From assembly GCA_905182155.1 (NCBI GenBank), contig CAJJAX010000029.1:1-61911 (forward strand): 61,911 bases of DNA. Direction: 5' to 3'. Made by a program: the position numbers and the translations under genes. Source of the stretch: an uncultured Pseudomonadales bacterium. Its GTDB lineage: Bacteria > Pseudomonadota > Gammaproteobacteria > Pseudomonadales > Azotimanducaceae. Below the pieces are notes generated by a model. That model ran no database searches, was not told where the DNA came from, and was given only the letters and a program-made list of their open reading frames with translations. Shown here piece by piece: positions 18,031 through 27,586 of the stretch; positions within the stretch are counted from its first letter, which is position 1; each line of letters begins with the position of its first letter.

Positions 18031-18726
18031 ATGACCGTTCAGGAATACCGTCAAACCCGATTTACGAGGCCCGAAGGCGCAACCGAAATATTGTTGGTGC
18101 GTCATGGCGAGTCAAGAGCCGCGCGGGTGGATGCGCCCTTTGCCTTAGTCGACGGTCAGGGCGACCCGGAGCTTGCGCCCCAAGGGCGAGTGCAAGCTGA
18201 ACAAGTTGGGTTGCGGTTACAGAGCCTGCCCATCAATGCGGTCTATGTTACCAAACTGCAACGAACCACCGAGACAGCAGCCCCCCTGTGTGGTGCGACC
18301 GGACTGGTGCCGATTCAGAATCCGGACTTGCACGAAGTCCATTTGGGGGATTGGGAAGGCGGCGTGCTGAGAGTTAAAGCGCATGAAAATCACCCGATTT
18401 ATCAACAAATGCAATCCGAAGGTCGATGGGATGTCATTCCAGGTGCTGAATCGGCTGAGGCGTTTAGAACGCGATTGCTTCGGGGGATTACAACCATTGC
18501 GGCGGCCCACCCCGATGAATTGGTCGCGGTCTTTGTTCATGGCGGGGTGATTGGCCAAATTTTGGAAACCATTACCGAGGCACGTTCGTTTGCTTTTAGC
18601 GGGGCGGATAACGGCTCGATCAGTCATATTGTGGTGCAGGGCGACGCCATGACATTAAGACGTTTTAATGACACTGCGCATCTGATTGATCAAGATCCGT
18701 TGGCGAGTGCCGAGTTACCGACCTAG
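18031..18726 (+). CDS. Histidine phosphatase family protein (phosphoglycerate mutase-like)
   Basis: 231 residues from the ATG at 18031, which follows GGAG by 6 bases; the longer open frame from 17950 lacks such a site. 'ILLVRHGESRA' carries the phosphorylated His; 'KLQRTTETAAPLC', the acid in 'HEVHLGDWEGG' and the second His in 'VAVFVHGGVIGQIL' complete the branch-1 active site. Substrates of this family vary widely (phosphosugars, cobalamin precursors, nucleotides) and cannot be told here. Divergent from the carboxyltransferase gene. Confidence 0.88.
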   Translation: MTVQEYRQTRFTRPEGATEILLVRHGESRAARVDAPFALVDGQGDPELAPQGRVQAEQVGLRLQSLPINAVYVTKLQRTTETAAPLCGATGLVPIQNPDLHEVHLGDWEGGVLRVKAHENHPIYQQMQSEGRWDVIPGAESAEAFRTRLLRGITTIAAAHPDELVAVFVHGGVIGQILETITEARSFAFSGADNGSISHIVVQGDAMTLRRFNDTAHLIDQDPLASAELPT

Positions 18727-19157
18727 GCCACTATTCATTGCGTGTTGAACGCGTAAGGTGAGGCGCGAAGCGTAAAGATAGCGGGCGCTTTCAGTACTGA
18801 GCGGCTTAGATGACGATTGCGTGTGAGGCGCCTTAATTCCCAGGGGTTATGCCCACGGATAACCCGCGTTTGAATTCGGCGCGGGCAAGCCGGTGGGTGC
18901 TCCGGGCGCAGTTCCAACCCACTGATCGACGCTGGGTCATGGGAAAGCAAAGCGCGATTAGATAGCGCGTCTTCCAGACGGCGATTATTTTTTTGAAAGG
19001 GATTCTAGATTCATCGGGTCACGGCCTGATGGCGGCTTAGAATTATTTTTTTGGGGGCAGGGATCAACCCGGCGCCACCGGTCGCGATCGGTGATGGGTT
19101 CTTTTCAGCAAATGCTTTAAGTCATCAAAAATGTCGAGGGTCTGACGTTAGATCTCG
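18727..19157. other. Gene-free stretch
   Basis: About 430 bases without a convincing gene. A 71-codon open frame on the minus strand has no family resemblance and no ribosome-binding site. Two T-runs (near 18990 and 19048) are not preceded by clear hairpins. The 3' end carries a -10-like box for the PhyH gene. Confidence 0.5.
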
Positions 19158-19163
19158 TATAAT
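19158..19163 (+). promoter_or_regulatory. TATAAT -10-like box upstream of the PhyH gene
   Basis: A perfect TATAAT. No good -35 lies 16-18 bases upstream, so this is a weak or activator-dependent candidate. If used, transcription starts near 19170, just before the first ATG (19172), which favours the downstream GTG at 19196 as the start codon. Confidence 0.35.
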
Positions 19164-19195
19164 GGGGCAGGATGTGTGATCAGAGGGTGGGCATT

Positions 19196-19951
19196 GTGGA
19201 CCGAGTAGGGCTAAAAGCAACCTTCGAAGAACAGGGCTACGTGGTCGTGCCGAGTTTTGCGGATGGTCCGACTGTTGAGGTGCTACGCGCGATTGCTGAA
19301 GAGCATTTGATAACGGAGCTCGCCCCGATCGAATATGAAGTCGACGTGCAATATCCCGGTGCCCCGGTAGATGATAATGCCCCAGGCGCGAATACCGCAA
19401 GAAGGCTCTTGCAAGCCTGCTCACGGCACTCGGCATTTAGAGATTGGGCGAGCTCTGACTCGGTTAAAGCGGTCCTCTCGCCATTGCTCGGCAGTGATGC
19501 CCTCGAACTGTCGCAGTGTCACCATAATTGTGTGATGACTAAGCAGCCGGGGTTTTCTTCAGCAACGCTATGGCATCAGGACAACCGGTATTGGTCGTTT
19601 GATGAACAAAACCTGGTCAGTCTTTGGCTGGCGCTGACCGACGAGAATCGGGCCAATGGGTGTTTGCGAGTGATTCCAGGCAGTCACCGGTTAACCCTCG
19701 ACCCAGGCCGATTCGACGCAACACTGTTCTTGCGGCCAGATCTACCGGAAAATAAGCAGCTCCTTGAGCAATCGGTGCTGGTGACCTTAACGGCGGGCGA
19801 CGCACTGTTGTTTCATAGCAAGCTGTTTCATGCGGCAGGGCGTAACCGAACAGAGGACACCAAACTCTCGCTCGTTTTCACCTACCACGCCGCATCCAAT
19901 CGGCCAATCGATGCGACCCGAAGTGCGAAATTTCCAGGGATTGCGCTCTAA
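19196..19951 (+). CDS. Phytanoyl-CoA dioxygenase (PhyH) family protein
   Basis: 251 residues from the GTG at 19196, preceded by AGAGGG at 8 bases; an in-frame ATG at 19172 is possible but has a poor site. Fe(II) ligands are His and Asp in 'ATLWHQDNRYWSF' and the distal His in 'LFHSKLFHAAGRN'; 'NGCLRVIPGSHR' is the usual PhyH strand-turn. Such enzymes hydroxylate with Fe(II) and 2-oxoglutarate. The substrate is unknown. It is convergent with the OxyR-like gene, about 20 bases apart. Confidence 0.88.
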   Translation: MDRVGLKATFEEQGYVVVPSFADGPTVEVLRAIAEEHLITELAPIEYEVDVQYPGAPVDDNAPGANTARRLLQACSRHSAFRDWASSDSVKAVLSPLLGSDALELSQCHHNCVMTKQPGFSSATLWHQDNRYWSFDEQNLVSLWLALTDENRANGCLRVIPGSHRLTLDPGRFDATLFLRPDLPENKQLLEQSVLVTLTAGDALLFHSKLFHAAGRNRTEDTKLSLVFTYHAASNRPIDATRSAKFPGIAL

Positions 19952-19971
19952 AGATGATTTCTTTTGAGAGC

Positions 19972-20866
19972 TTAAATGACGGGCCCAATGGCCTTGATAA
20001 TGTCTTCGAGCAGCGGCTGACGCGAGTGCCCTTTGCGCCAAGCAAACCCAATATCTCGGTGAAACTGATCGATCGGCAAGAGCTGATAGCTGATGTTGGT
20101 GCCGTTTAGGATGCCGGCGTCGATCGCCATCTGCGGCAGAATGGTGACCCCGATATCACTGTCCACCATCTGCACCAACATCTGCAGGCTATTGGCGCCA
20201 AAAGTATGAATCTTTTTATGATTTTTTAATCGGTTTTTTTGAAATGGCGTGATCCCTCAAACAATGGCCGTCATCTAAAAGCAAAAGACTTTCATCCGGA
20301 AGGTCGTCAAAGTCGGTTTCGCCCGGCGTCATGAGTTCGGTGCGCGCGTGATGGGCGAGGTACAGCGGCTCGCGAAACAAAATTCTCGTTTCAACCGAGC
20401 CTGCCTCGTAGGGCAAAGCAATCAAAGCCAGATCAAGGCTGTTGTTTTGTAATTCGTCAACCAAAACCCGGGTGGTGCTTTCTCTCAAGTAGAGCTGGAT
20501 ACTGGGCATCTGTTTCCGCAGTTTTACGGCGTAGGTACCCAGGACGTAAGGCGCAATAGTATGGATGCCACCAATTTTTACGGGTGAAGACAACGGGTTG
20601 TGATAAGCCTTCGCTTCGTCAATCAGGTCTTCGGTTTGCATGAGGATGTAGCGGCTCCGATCGGCGATGCGCTTGCCCAAATCGGAGAAGGTCACACTTT
20701 TATTGGTTCGTTCGACCAGTTGAACACCCAAAAATTTCTCCAGCTCTCGAATGCCCGTACTGAGGGTTGACTGCGTGACGTTGAGGTGTCGCGCCGCCTG
20801 ACCAAAATGTAGGTGGTCATAAAGCGCAACAAGATACTGCAGTTGTCGTATTGGCGGTAGAAACAT
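19972..20866 (-). CDS. LysR-family regulator, OxyR-like, one frameshift
   Basis: About 298 residues when joined across an indel in the A/T-rich stretch 20213-20240. The N-terminal winged helix 'MFLPPIRQLQYLVALYDHLHFGQAARHLNVTQSTLSTGIRELE' region and the regulatory domain are OxyR-like, with 'LLLLDDGHCLRDHAIS' carrying the peroxidatic Cys (C202) and 'LVQMVDSDIGVTILPQMA' after the break. The resolving Cys expected nine residues later is Lys in this reading. The surrounding 40 bases are far more A-rich than the rest of the gene, so the local sequence may be wrong. OxyR normally activates peroxide defence genes; none lie next to it. Confidence 0.8.
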
Positions 20867-21116
20867 GATCCGGATACCTTTGAATAGACAAATTTAGTGT
20901 AAACCAACTCGTAACCATTGGGTTGCGTCGCCTGTCACTGGGCTGGCTGTTATGGCGTTTGCGCCGCCAAAGCAGTTAAATAAAGTGGCTCACGGCTCGG
21001 GTAGTAGGTTGTACGCGCGCAGCTTTGCTAAAGACTAAGGTGCGGCGGTATGCTGCAATCATCAAAAGGTCCCTGCAGTCTGCAACGGACACATCGAGTG
21101 ACATAAGGAGCGCGGG

Positions 21117-22646
21117 ATGAATGGAGCAAGGAGTTTGATCCAGTCACTGGTAAAAGCCGGCATTGAGGTGTGTTTTGCCAATCCTGGAACATCAGAGATG
21201 CATTTGGTTCAGGCGCTCGATCGTGTGCCAAAAATGAGGTCTGTGCTCGCACTCTTCGAGGGAGTCTGCACCGGCGCAGCCGACGGTTATGCGCGAATGA
21301 CTGGCAAGCCGGCAGCGACCTTGCTTCACCTAGGCCCTGGCCTCGCCAATGGCATTGCGAACTTGCATAACGCGCGCAGAGCGAACTCGCCGGTGATCAA
21401 TATTGTCGGCAATCACCCAAATTACCATGTCGGATTCGATGCACCACTTACCTCCAACATAGATACGCTCGCACGTAATTACTCTAGCTGGATTAAAACC
21501 GAGAGCACGGAGTCTACTCTCGCTCAAGACGGCGCCGATGCGTATACCGCAACGCTTCGTCAGACCCCAGGTTCTCAGGGACAAATTGCGACCCTTATTA
21601 TGGGCGCAGATGCCGCTTGGGGCGAAAGCCAAGGCCCCGTTGCGCCAAATGCACTGCCACAGCATTGTATCGTAAATGCTGGATTGACACAGTTCAATGG
21701 CATTACGAAGATATCATTCGTGATCCTCAAATTGATCCTGTTGCCGCTTTGACCTTGAAGCGTAAAATTGATGCCAGCAATCAAGACCGCACAGATATGG
21801 TTGAATACATAGACAGCTACTTCTTGGACACAAACAAAGACATAAAAACTAGTTCAAATGCAACTATCAATACAGAAAGCCCTGCATGGGGTGGATCACA
21901 TCCTTTTAGCCGGCGCGAGCGAGCCCGTCAGTTTTTTTGCGTACCCTGAAACGCCGTCAAAGCTTGCGCCAGCGGACTGCGAACGACAGGTTCTAGCCGA
22001 GGGCCACCAAGATGTGGTTTTGGCGCTGCAGAGCTTGATGACCGAGCTCCAAAGCGATTCCGCCGAGCCTGATCGCTATCAAGCGGCGGCGTTCGAGGTG
22101 CCAACCGGGAAATTGACCACCCGTGGGGTTGCCACCATGATCGCGCAACAAATGCCTGAAGGCTCAATTCTCTGTGGCGATTCCGGTGGCGGCGCCGCGG
22201 TACTCGAACCAGCCCAGCAATCGAGCGCGCATACTTGGCTCAATTTGACCGGCGGATCGATTGGCCAGGGTGGCCCTGCCGCCATTGGTGCCGCGATTGC
22301 CGCACCAAACGCTCAAGTCTTTGCATTGTTGGGTGATGGGGCCTCGATGTACACGATTCAGGCGCTTTGGACGCAAGCCAGAGAATGCTTGGCGGTGATC
22401 ACGGTGATTTTCAATAATCAACGTTACGGCATTCTCGAGACCGAGTATTTAAGGCTGGGCGTCAACGAAATTGGCCAGCATGCTGGGGCGCTGTTTGCCC
22501 TGACCGAACCCAATATTCAATTTGCCGATTTAGCCAGTAGCCTGGGCGTTCCTGGACGCCGCGTCGACAGTTGCGAGGACTTTCAGGCCGTCTTAGCCGA
22601 GGCGCTTCATCGAACGGGGCCAACCTTAATTGAGGTCATGCTGTAA
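21117..22646 (+). pseudogene. TPP-dependent enzyme, acetolactate synthase large subunit-like, disrupted by a foreign segment
   Basis: The N-terminal pyrimidine-binding domain (21117-about 21660; 'CFANPGTSEMHLVQAL', catalytic Glu in 'LFEGVCTGAADGYA') and the C-terminal part from about 21890 ('VDHILLAGASEPVSFFAYP' then the ThDP motif 'LLGDGASMYTIQALWTQA' ending '...NNQRYGILE') are both well conserved. Nearly all of the central domain is missing and about 230 bases of AT-rich, unrelated coding sequence lie there instead, shifting the frame. An intact protein would have about 520-550 residues. The homologues convert 2-oxo acids (acetolactate synthase, benzoylformate decarboxylase group). Whether the break is biological or an assembly join is open. 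Confidence 0.8.
21662..21890 (+). other. AT-rich gene fragment resembling DUF4254, inside the TPP enzyme gene
   Basis: In a frame different from both flanks, this stretch encodes a continuous, typical-looking peptide with 'LYRKCWIDTVQWHYEDII', 'LKRKIDASNQDRTDMVEYI' and 'NATINTESPAW'. These match what I know of the DUF4254 family, found largely in Bacteroidota. Base composition is visibly more AT-rich than either side. Neither a start nor a stop of its own is present, so it is an internal fragment. No repeats or transposase genes flank it. Confidence 0.7.
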
Positions 22647-23248
22647 GGGCGGCGCAGTCGCCACCCAGTAGATGTTATTTCGGATTATTTGCGCGTTAAG
22701 AGGGCGGGGGTCAGGATTGAAAAAAACTGCGCTTTGTTTGTCCTTGTTGCTGTTCAATAGCAGCCTGTTTTGTTATGCTCGCGCGTGCTGTTTTATTAGT
22801 TTTTGGGTGTGCAGCGCGAGCACAACGCAGGGCGAAAAGGGTCTGGCGTGTGCCACTTTCGCATCGTTTTTTTTAGAAGGAAACCGAAAAAAGATCGCAG
22901 GCGTAGACAATCTTTTTGCACCCTAGGGCCGGTAAACTAAAAGTGATTTTAAAAACCGTCGACCCAGATCAATAAAGCGTCAAATTTAGAACGGGTTTGA
23001 CGGGTTAATCTCGGTAAGAGTCGGTATCATTGCACGGCTCAAATCGGGAAAGTGTCGGTTTTGTGCGGCCCAAAGGCAAAAACGTTGGCCTTAATGTGGC
23101 GGCTGGAATGAGGTGAGCTGAATTTGGTAGTTTAAATTTGGTGGTTTAAATGAGTGCCCTGAATAGACTGCTTTAAACGAGTGACTTATTCAATGTAGAG
23201 GCTTAAAAGTGGTCTGTTTCAAGGCCGCAATCGAAGATGAGGGTAAGT
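22647..23248. other. 600-base gene-free region upstream of korA
   Basis: No convincing gene. An 84-codon plus-strand frame (22672-22926) is Cys/Phe/Leu-rich at its start and has no ribosome-binding site or family resemblance. A 14-base tandem duplication with one mismatch (ATTTGGTAGTTTAA) lies at 23122-23149, close to the korA start, and could be a regulator site. No clear promoter hexamers at correct spacing were found. Confidence 0.45.
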
Positions 23249-25122
23249 ATGTCAGTAGTAGAAAAGACGTCAGAGGTGGTGGCCGCGGATTTAGCCGTGT
23301 CAGCGGTGGTTGTTCGGTTCGCCGGTGATTCAGGGGATGGCATGCAGCTGACGGGCAGTAATTTTACGGAAGCCACCGCGCTTCATGGCAATGATCTGGC
23401 AACGTTTCCTGATTTTCCTGCCGAGATTCGCGCGCCCGCTGGCGCAACCTTTGGCGTTTCAGCTTTCCAGATTTATTTTGGCTCCGAAGAGGTCTCCACC
23501 GCTGGCGACGACCTTGACGTTTTAGTTGTGATGAATCCCGCAGCGTTGATTACAAACCTTAAGGATTTGCTGCCCGGTGGTCTAATTATTGCCGACAGCG
23601 ATGCGTTTACCGATAAGAATTTAGCGCGAGCTGGTTATAAAGCAAATCCCTGGAAGATGGCTCGCTTGACGGCTACCGGGTGATTATCATCGAAATCACA
23701 AAACGCGTCATCGCTGCTGTAGAACCGTACGGTCTGTCGCATAAGTTTGCGGTTCGTTGTAAGAACATGTGGACCTTGGGCTTGGTCATGTGGCTGTTTG
23801 ATCGCGATCGGTCTATTACGGTGGGGAATCTTGAGAAGAAGTTTGCCAGCAAGCCAGAAATCGCTCAGGCCAATATCGCGGCGCTGAACTCAGGGCACAG
23901 CTACGCTGAAACGGCCGAACTACCCAGCGGCGTCGAGGTCTATCAAATTCCTAGGGCCCAGGTAAAGCCGGGACTCTATCGCAATGCAACCGGGAGCGAT
24001 GCGTTGGCCTACGGCTTGATTGCGGGCGGCAGACTGGCCAATATTCCAATCACGTTTGCGTCCTACCCCATCACGCCGGCATCGTCTTTGCTGCACACGC
24101 TGGCGCAACACAAAGAATTTGATGTCGTGACCTTTCAGGCAGAAGACGAAATCGCGGCAGTTTGCGCGGCAATCGGCGCTTCTTTTGGCGGCACGCTGGG
24201 TGTCACCTCGAGTTCAGGTCCTGGTATTTCATTGAAGGGCGAGGCCATTTCATTGGCGAGCGCGACCGAGTTACCGTTAGTGATTGTTAACACCCAACGC
24301 GGTGGACCCTCGACGGGATTGCCGACTAAAACAGAACAATCGGACCTGAACCAAGCCTTGTTTGGTCGTCATGCCGATACGATTTTGCCCGTGATTGCAT
24401 CCTCGACGCCATCAGATTGCTTTGATGTCGCAATCGAGGCGGTTCGTTTGGCAACGCAATTTTCAACGCCGGTTTTACTGCTGAGTGATGGTTACCTCGC
24501 CAATGCTTCTGAGCCTTGGCTGGTGCCCGATCTGACTCAGTTCGAGGCGTTTCCGGTCCAGTTCGAGACCGACCCAGAAGGGTTTTCACCGGCCAATCGA
24601 AATCCCGAAACCTTATCTCGCGTCTGGGCAAAGCCCGGCACGCCAGGGCTTGAGCATCGCATCGGCGGGATCGAGAAAGATTACGATACGGGTGATATTT
24701 CCTACGATGCGGACAACCATCAAAAGATGACCAATGTTCGCAAGGCGAAGATCGATGGGATTGCGAAATTTATTCCTGCCCAGACAGTGAGCCAAGGGCC
24801 AACATCAGGCCAGCTCGCGATTGTTGGCTGGGGCTCAACCTATGGTCCCATCCACCAGGCTGTGAAACGGTTGCGCGCGGTTGGGGTGGACGTGAGCCAT
24901 ATTCACATTCGTTATTTGATGCCGTTCCCTGAAAACCTAGGCGAACTGCTGAGTGGTTATGAGCGGATCTTAGTGCCAGAGATGAATACTGGGCAGTTGG
25001 TCGAGGTGCTGCGGTCTAAGTTTTTAATCGATGCCAAACGACTGAACAAGGTATCGGGCCAACCCTTTAAGATTCGAGAAATTGTCGACGCGATTGAATC
25101 GCTGTTAGGAGAGTCATCATGA
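23249..25122 (+). CDS. korA: 2-oxoacid:ferredoxin oxidoreductase alpha subunit (KorA), one frameshift
   Basis: About 624 residues when a C is restored in the run at 23648-23650, joining 'LARAGYKANP' to 'LEDGSLDGYRVIIIEITKRV'. The start ATG at 23249 follows GAGGG by 5 bases. It is a gamma-alpha fusion: an N-terminal gamma domain ('VVRFAGDSGDGMQLTGSNF', about 20-200) and an alpha domain ('FASYPITPASSLLHTLA', 'TSSSGPGISLKGEA'). With KorB it decarboxylates 2-oxoglutarate or another 2-oxo acid to the acyl-CoA, reducing ferredoxin. Its stop overlaps the korB start (ATGA). The two-subunit form is the type found in aerobes. Confidence 0.92.
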
Positions 25123-26135
25123 ACGCACCGCAAAAGCTGACGTTAAAAGACTTTAGCACCGACCAAGAGGTCCGTTGGTGTCCGGGTTGTGGCGATTATG
25201 CCATCCTGAAAACCATTCAAAAGCTGATGCCAGAACTGGATACGCCGAAAGAAAACACGGTCTTCGTATCGGGTATTGGTTGCTCCTCTAGATTCCCTTA
25301 CTACATGGAAACCTACGGGTTTCACACGATCCATGGCCGAGCACCGGCCATCGCAACCGGGGTAAAGCTGTCGAATCCTGAGTTAGATGTATGGGTGATC
25401 ACTGGGGATGGTGATGGCCTGAGTATTGGCGGTAATCACATGCTGCATGTACTGCGTCGGAATGTGGATTTGCAAATATTGTTGTTCAATAACGAGATCT
25501 ATGGGTTAACCAAAGGACAATATTCACCGACCTCGCAGGTTGGAACCCGGTCGCCTTCAACGCCCGACGGCTCGGTTGACCTGCCATTAAGGCCCTGCAC
25601 CTTCGCGCTCGGTGCTGGCGCAAGATTCGTTGCGCGGACCATCGATACCGAGGCCAAGCATATGACGCCGGTGCTGAAACGAGCGCACGCGCACAAAGGG
25701 GCCTCGTTCGTTGAGATTTATCAAAATTGCCCGGTCTATAACGACGGTATTTTCGATTACATTAAAGACAAAAAGTCTGCTGCGGATTCAAGATTGGTGC
25801 TGGCCCACGGCGAGCCCTTGCTGTTTGGTGTGGACAATCAAAAAGGACTCCGGTTTAACGCGGCGTCTTTGCAGTTTGAAGTGGTCACCCTTGGCGAGGC
25901 GGGGGTCACCCTTGAGGACATCATGGTCCATGATGAAACTAATTTGGTCTTGGCTCAGATGTTGGCTGCGTTGTCGACACCGGACTTCCCAGAAGCCGTT
26001 GGCGTGTTGTACTGTAAGCAAGAAGTATCTTACGAAAGTTCAGTCTACGAGCAGATTAAAACCGTTCGTGCCAAAAAAGGCGTCGTTGATTTTAATGAAG
26101 TGCTGCGTCAAGGCCACACCTGGACGGTCAGCTGA
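25119..26135 (+). CDS. korB: 2-oxoacid:ferredoxin oxidoreductase beta subunit (KorB)
   Basis: 338 residues, intact. [4Fe-4S] cysteines are in 'RWCPGCGDYAIL', 'SGIGCSSRFPYY' and 'YQNCPVYND'; the TPP motif is 'VITGDGDGLSIGGNH...NNEIYGLTKGQYSPTS' (in parts). It binds TPP and one cluster and pairs with KorA. Whether the substrate is 2-oxoglutarate or a branched 2-oxo acid cannot be fixed from sequence alone. No ferredoxin gene is adjacent. A rho-independent terminator follows at 26157-26180. Confidence 0.94.
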   Translation: MNAPQKLTLKDFSTDQEVRWCPGCGDYAILKTIQKLMPELDTPKENTVFVSGIGCSSRFPYYMETYGFHTIHGRAPAIATGVKLSNPELDVWVITGDGDGLSIGGNHMLHVLRRNVDLQILLFNNEIYGLTKGQYSPTSQVGTRSPSTPDGSVDLPLRPCTFALGAGARFVARTIDTEAKHMTPVLKRAHAHKGASFVEIYQNCPVYNDGIFDYIKDKKSAADSRLVLAHGEPLLFGVDNQKGLRFNAASLQFEVVTLGEAGVTLEDIMVHDETNLVLAQMLAALSTPDFPEAVGVLYCKQEVSYESSVYEQIKTVRAKKGVVDFNEVLRQGHTWTVS

Positions 26136-26156
26136 GCAAACGTTCTGCGTGATATT

Positions 26157-26180
26157 AAAGCCAGCGAAAGCTGGCTTTTT
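26157..26180 (+). terminator. Rho-independent terminator after korAB
   Basis: A 9-base stem AAAGCCAGC / GCTGGCTTT with a GAAA tetraloop followed by a T-run, 21 bases after the korB stop codon. Confidence 0.85.
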
Positions 26181-26453
26181 ATTGCCTTCGGGGTGGGGCG
26201 TCATTGTTTTTAGAAGGCTGAACGGGCTTTGCACTGGGTGTTTTCAGGCTGGGACCCCGCCCGAGTCTCGACTATGTTGAAGGACGCGCCGTGATGGGCC
26301 CATTCTGGGCCTTTTGCTCTGGCATAAGGGTTTGATTAATCGCCCGGCTCATGATGATGGGTGAAGCCCGCGTCTGATGTCTCGCAAGCGCAGGGCGCAG
26401 CAGTCGGCCTCTTGAAATGTTGAGGGCCTGCCGGTCATGATGCAACGGCCGAA

Positions 26454-26501
26454 GAACAACAGAACAACAGAACAACAGAACAACAGAACAACAGAACAAC
26501 A
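26454..26501 (+). repeat. Octanucleotide tandem repeat, six perfect copies of GAACAACA
   Basis: Six perfect 8-base units lie directly before the AGGAAG ribosome-binding site and the ATG (26512) of the phosphotransferase gene. The frame is open through the repeat from an ATG at 26437, so it would encode an NNRTTEQQ-type repeat if that start were used. Gain or loss of a unit would alter promoter-to-start spacing or switch the frame of the longer form, as in contingency loci. Confidence 0.9.
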
Positions 26502-26511
26502 GGAAGTGCAG

Positions 26512-27576
26512 ATGACAGACTTTAAAGCAGAAGATAATACCGGCACGGTCCCGGTGCAAGAACGCCACCATGTGAACCTTGAGGCGCTGACCGAGTTTAT
26601 GATGACGTCGGTTACCGGCTTTCATGGCCCCTTATCCATCGAAGAGTTTGCTGGCGGACAATCGAATCCGACCTATTTGCTCACGACGCCAGATCGACGA
26701 TATGTGTTGCGCCGTAAGCCCCCGGGGGAATTATTGAAGTCAGCCCATGCGGTCGATCGAGAGTACAAAGTGCTCACGGGTTTGGCAGATGCGGATGTGC
26801 CCACGGCTAGAACCTATGCCCTGTGTACGGATGACTCGGTAATCGGAACTTGGTTTTACGTCATGGAATACTTGGACGGGCGCGTTATCTGGGATGCAAC
26901 CCACGGGCCCTATTCGCCGAAAGAACGGTTTGAAATTTGGGATGCGGCCAACCTGGCTGTGGCTAAATTACATAGCGTTGACTACAAGCAGGTGGGGTTA
27001 AGCGACTTTGGTAAGGAATCTGATTATATTGCCCGACAGTTATCGCGCTGGGGTGGGCAGTACGAGTATACGAAAACCAATGAGAATCCCTACATGGATA
27101 ATTTGCTCGCATATTTGCCCGCGAATATACCCAGCAATAGTGACTGCACCATTGTTCATGGCGATCTACAGATTGCGAATATGATGATGCATAAAGAACG
27201 CAACGAAGTGATTGGTATTCTGGATTGGGAACTCAGTACTCTGGGCTGTCCAATTGCAGATTTTGCATACTTGTGTCGGCCTTATCGAGATGCCCTGCGG
27301 GGCGTTGATGTGGAAGCCTTGGGCATTCCATCAGAGCGGGCCTTTGTTGAGGCGTATTGCCAGCGCACAGGCCGAGACGGTATTGCCGATTGGGACTATT
27401 ACCTGGCCTTTAACATGTTCAAAATGGCGGCGATTCTCCAAGGCATTGCCAAGCGGGTACTCGATGGCACCGCGGCCAGTCAGCATGCTGAAGCTGCCGG
27501 CGATGGGGCATTCAATATGGCGAAATTGGCCTGGGCCCAAATCGATACGTCCGTCAATCTTGATGATCTCGACTAG
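26512..27576 (+). CDS. APH-type phosphotransferase, homologous to the kinase half of ACAD10/11
   Basis: 354 residues from the ATG at 26512, which has AGGAAG 5 bases upstream. The N-lobe shows 'EEFAGGQSNPTYLL' and 'YVLRRKPPGELLKSAHAVDREY'; the C-lobe has the catalytic loop 'IVHGDLQIANMM' and the metal-binding 'GILDWELSTLGCPIADFA'. Proteins of this type occur as the kinase domain of ACAD10/11, which phosphorylates 4-hydroxyacyl-CoAs before an ACAD domain removes the phosphate. A matching ACAD10/11-like dehydrogenase is in the window at 5208-6438, so the two may act together; this is inference. Confidence 0.9.
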   Translation: MTDFKAEDNTGTVPVQERHHVNLEALTEFMMTSVTGFHGPLSIEEFAGGQSNPTYLLTTPDRRYVLRRKPPGELLKSAHAVDREYKVLTGLADADVPTARTYALCTDDSVIGTWFYVMEYLDGRVIWDATHGPYSPKERFEIWDAANLAVAKLHSVDYKQVGLSDFGKESDYIARQLSRWGGQYEYTKTNENPYMDNLLAYLPANIPSNSDCTIVHGDLQIANMMMHKERNEVIGILDWELSTLGCPIADFAYLCRPYRDALRGVDVEALGIPSERAFVEAYCQRTGRDGIADWDYYLAFNMFKMAAILQGIAKRVLDGTAASQHAEAAGDGAFNMAKLAWAQIDTSVNLDDLD

Positions 27577-27586
27577 GGGCATATGA

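Noticed and set aside
18735-18950. 71-codon minus-strand frame
   Set aside because: Arg/Pro-rich composition, no start signal, no resemblance to known proteins; looks like a chance frame in GC-rich DNA.
22672-22926. 84-codon frame with a hydrophobic start
   Set aside because: No ribosome-binding site; Cys/Phe-rich segment without a credible signal-peptide end; sequence character is that of non-coding DNA.
26272-26625. 117-codon minus-strand frame with a Cys/Val/Leu repeat
   Set aside because: The repeat is the antisense of the GAACAACA array, and the frame overlaps the well-supported phosphotransferase gene.
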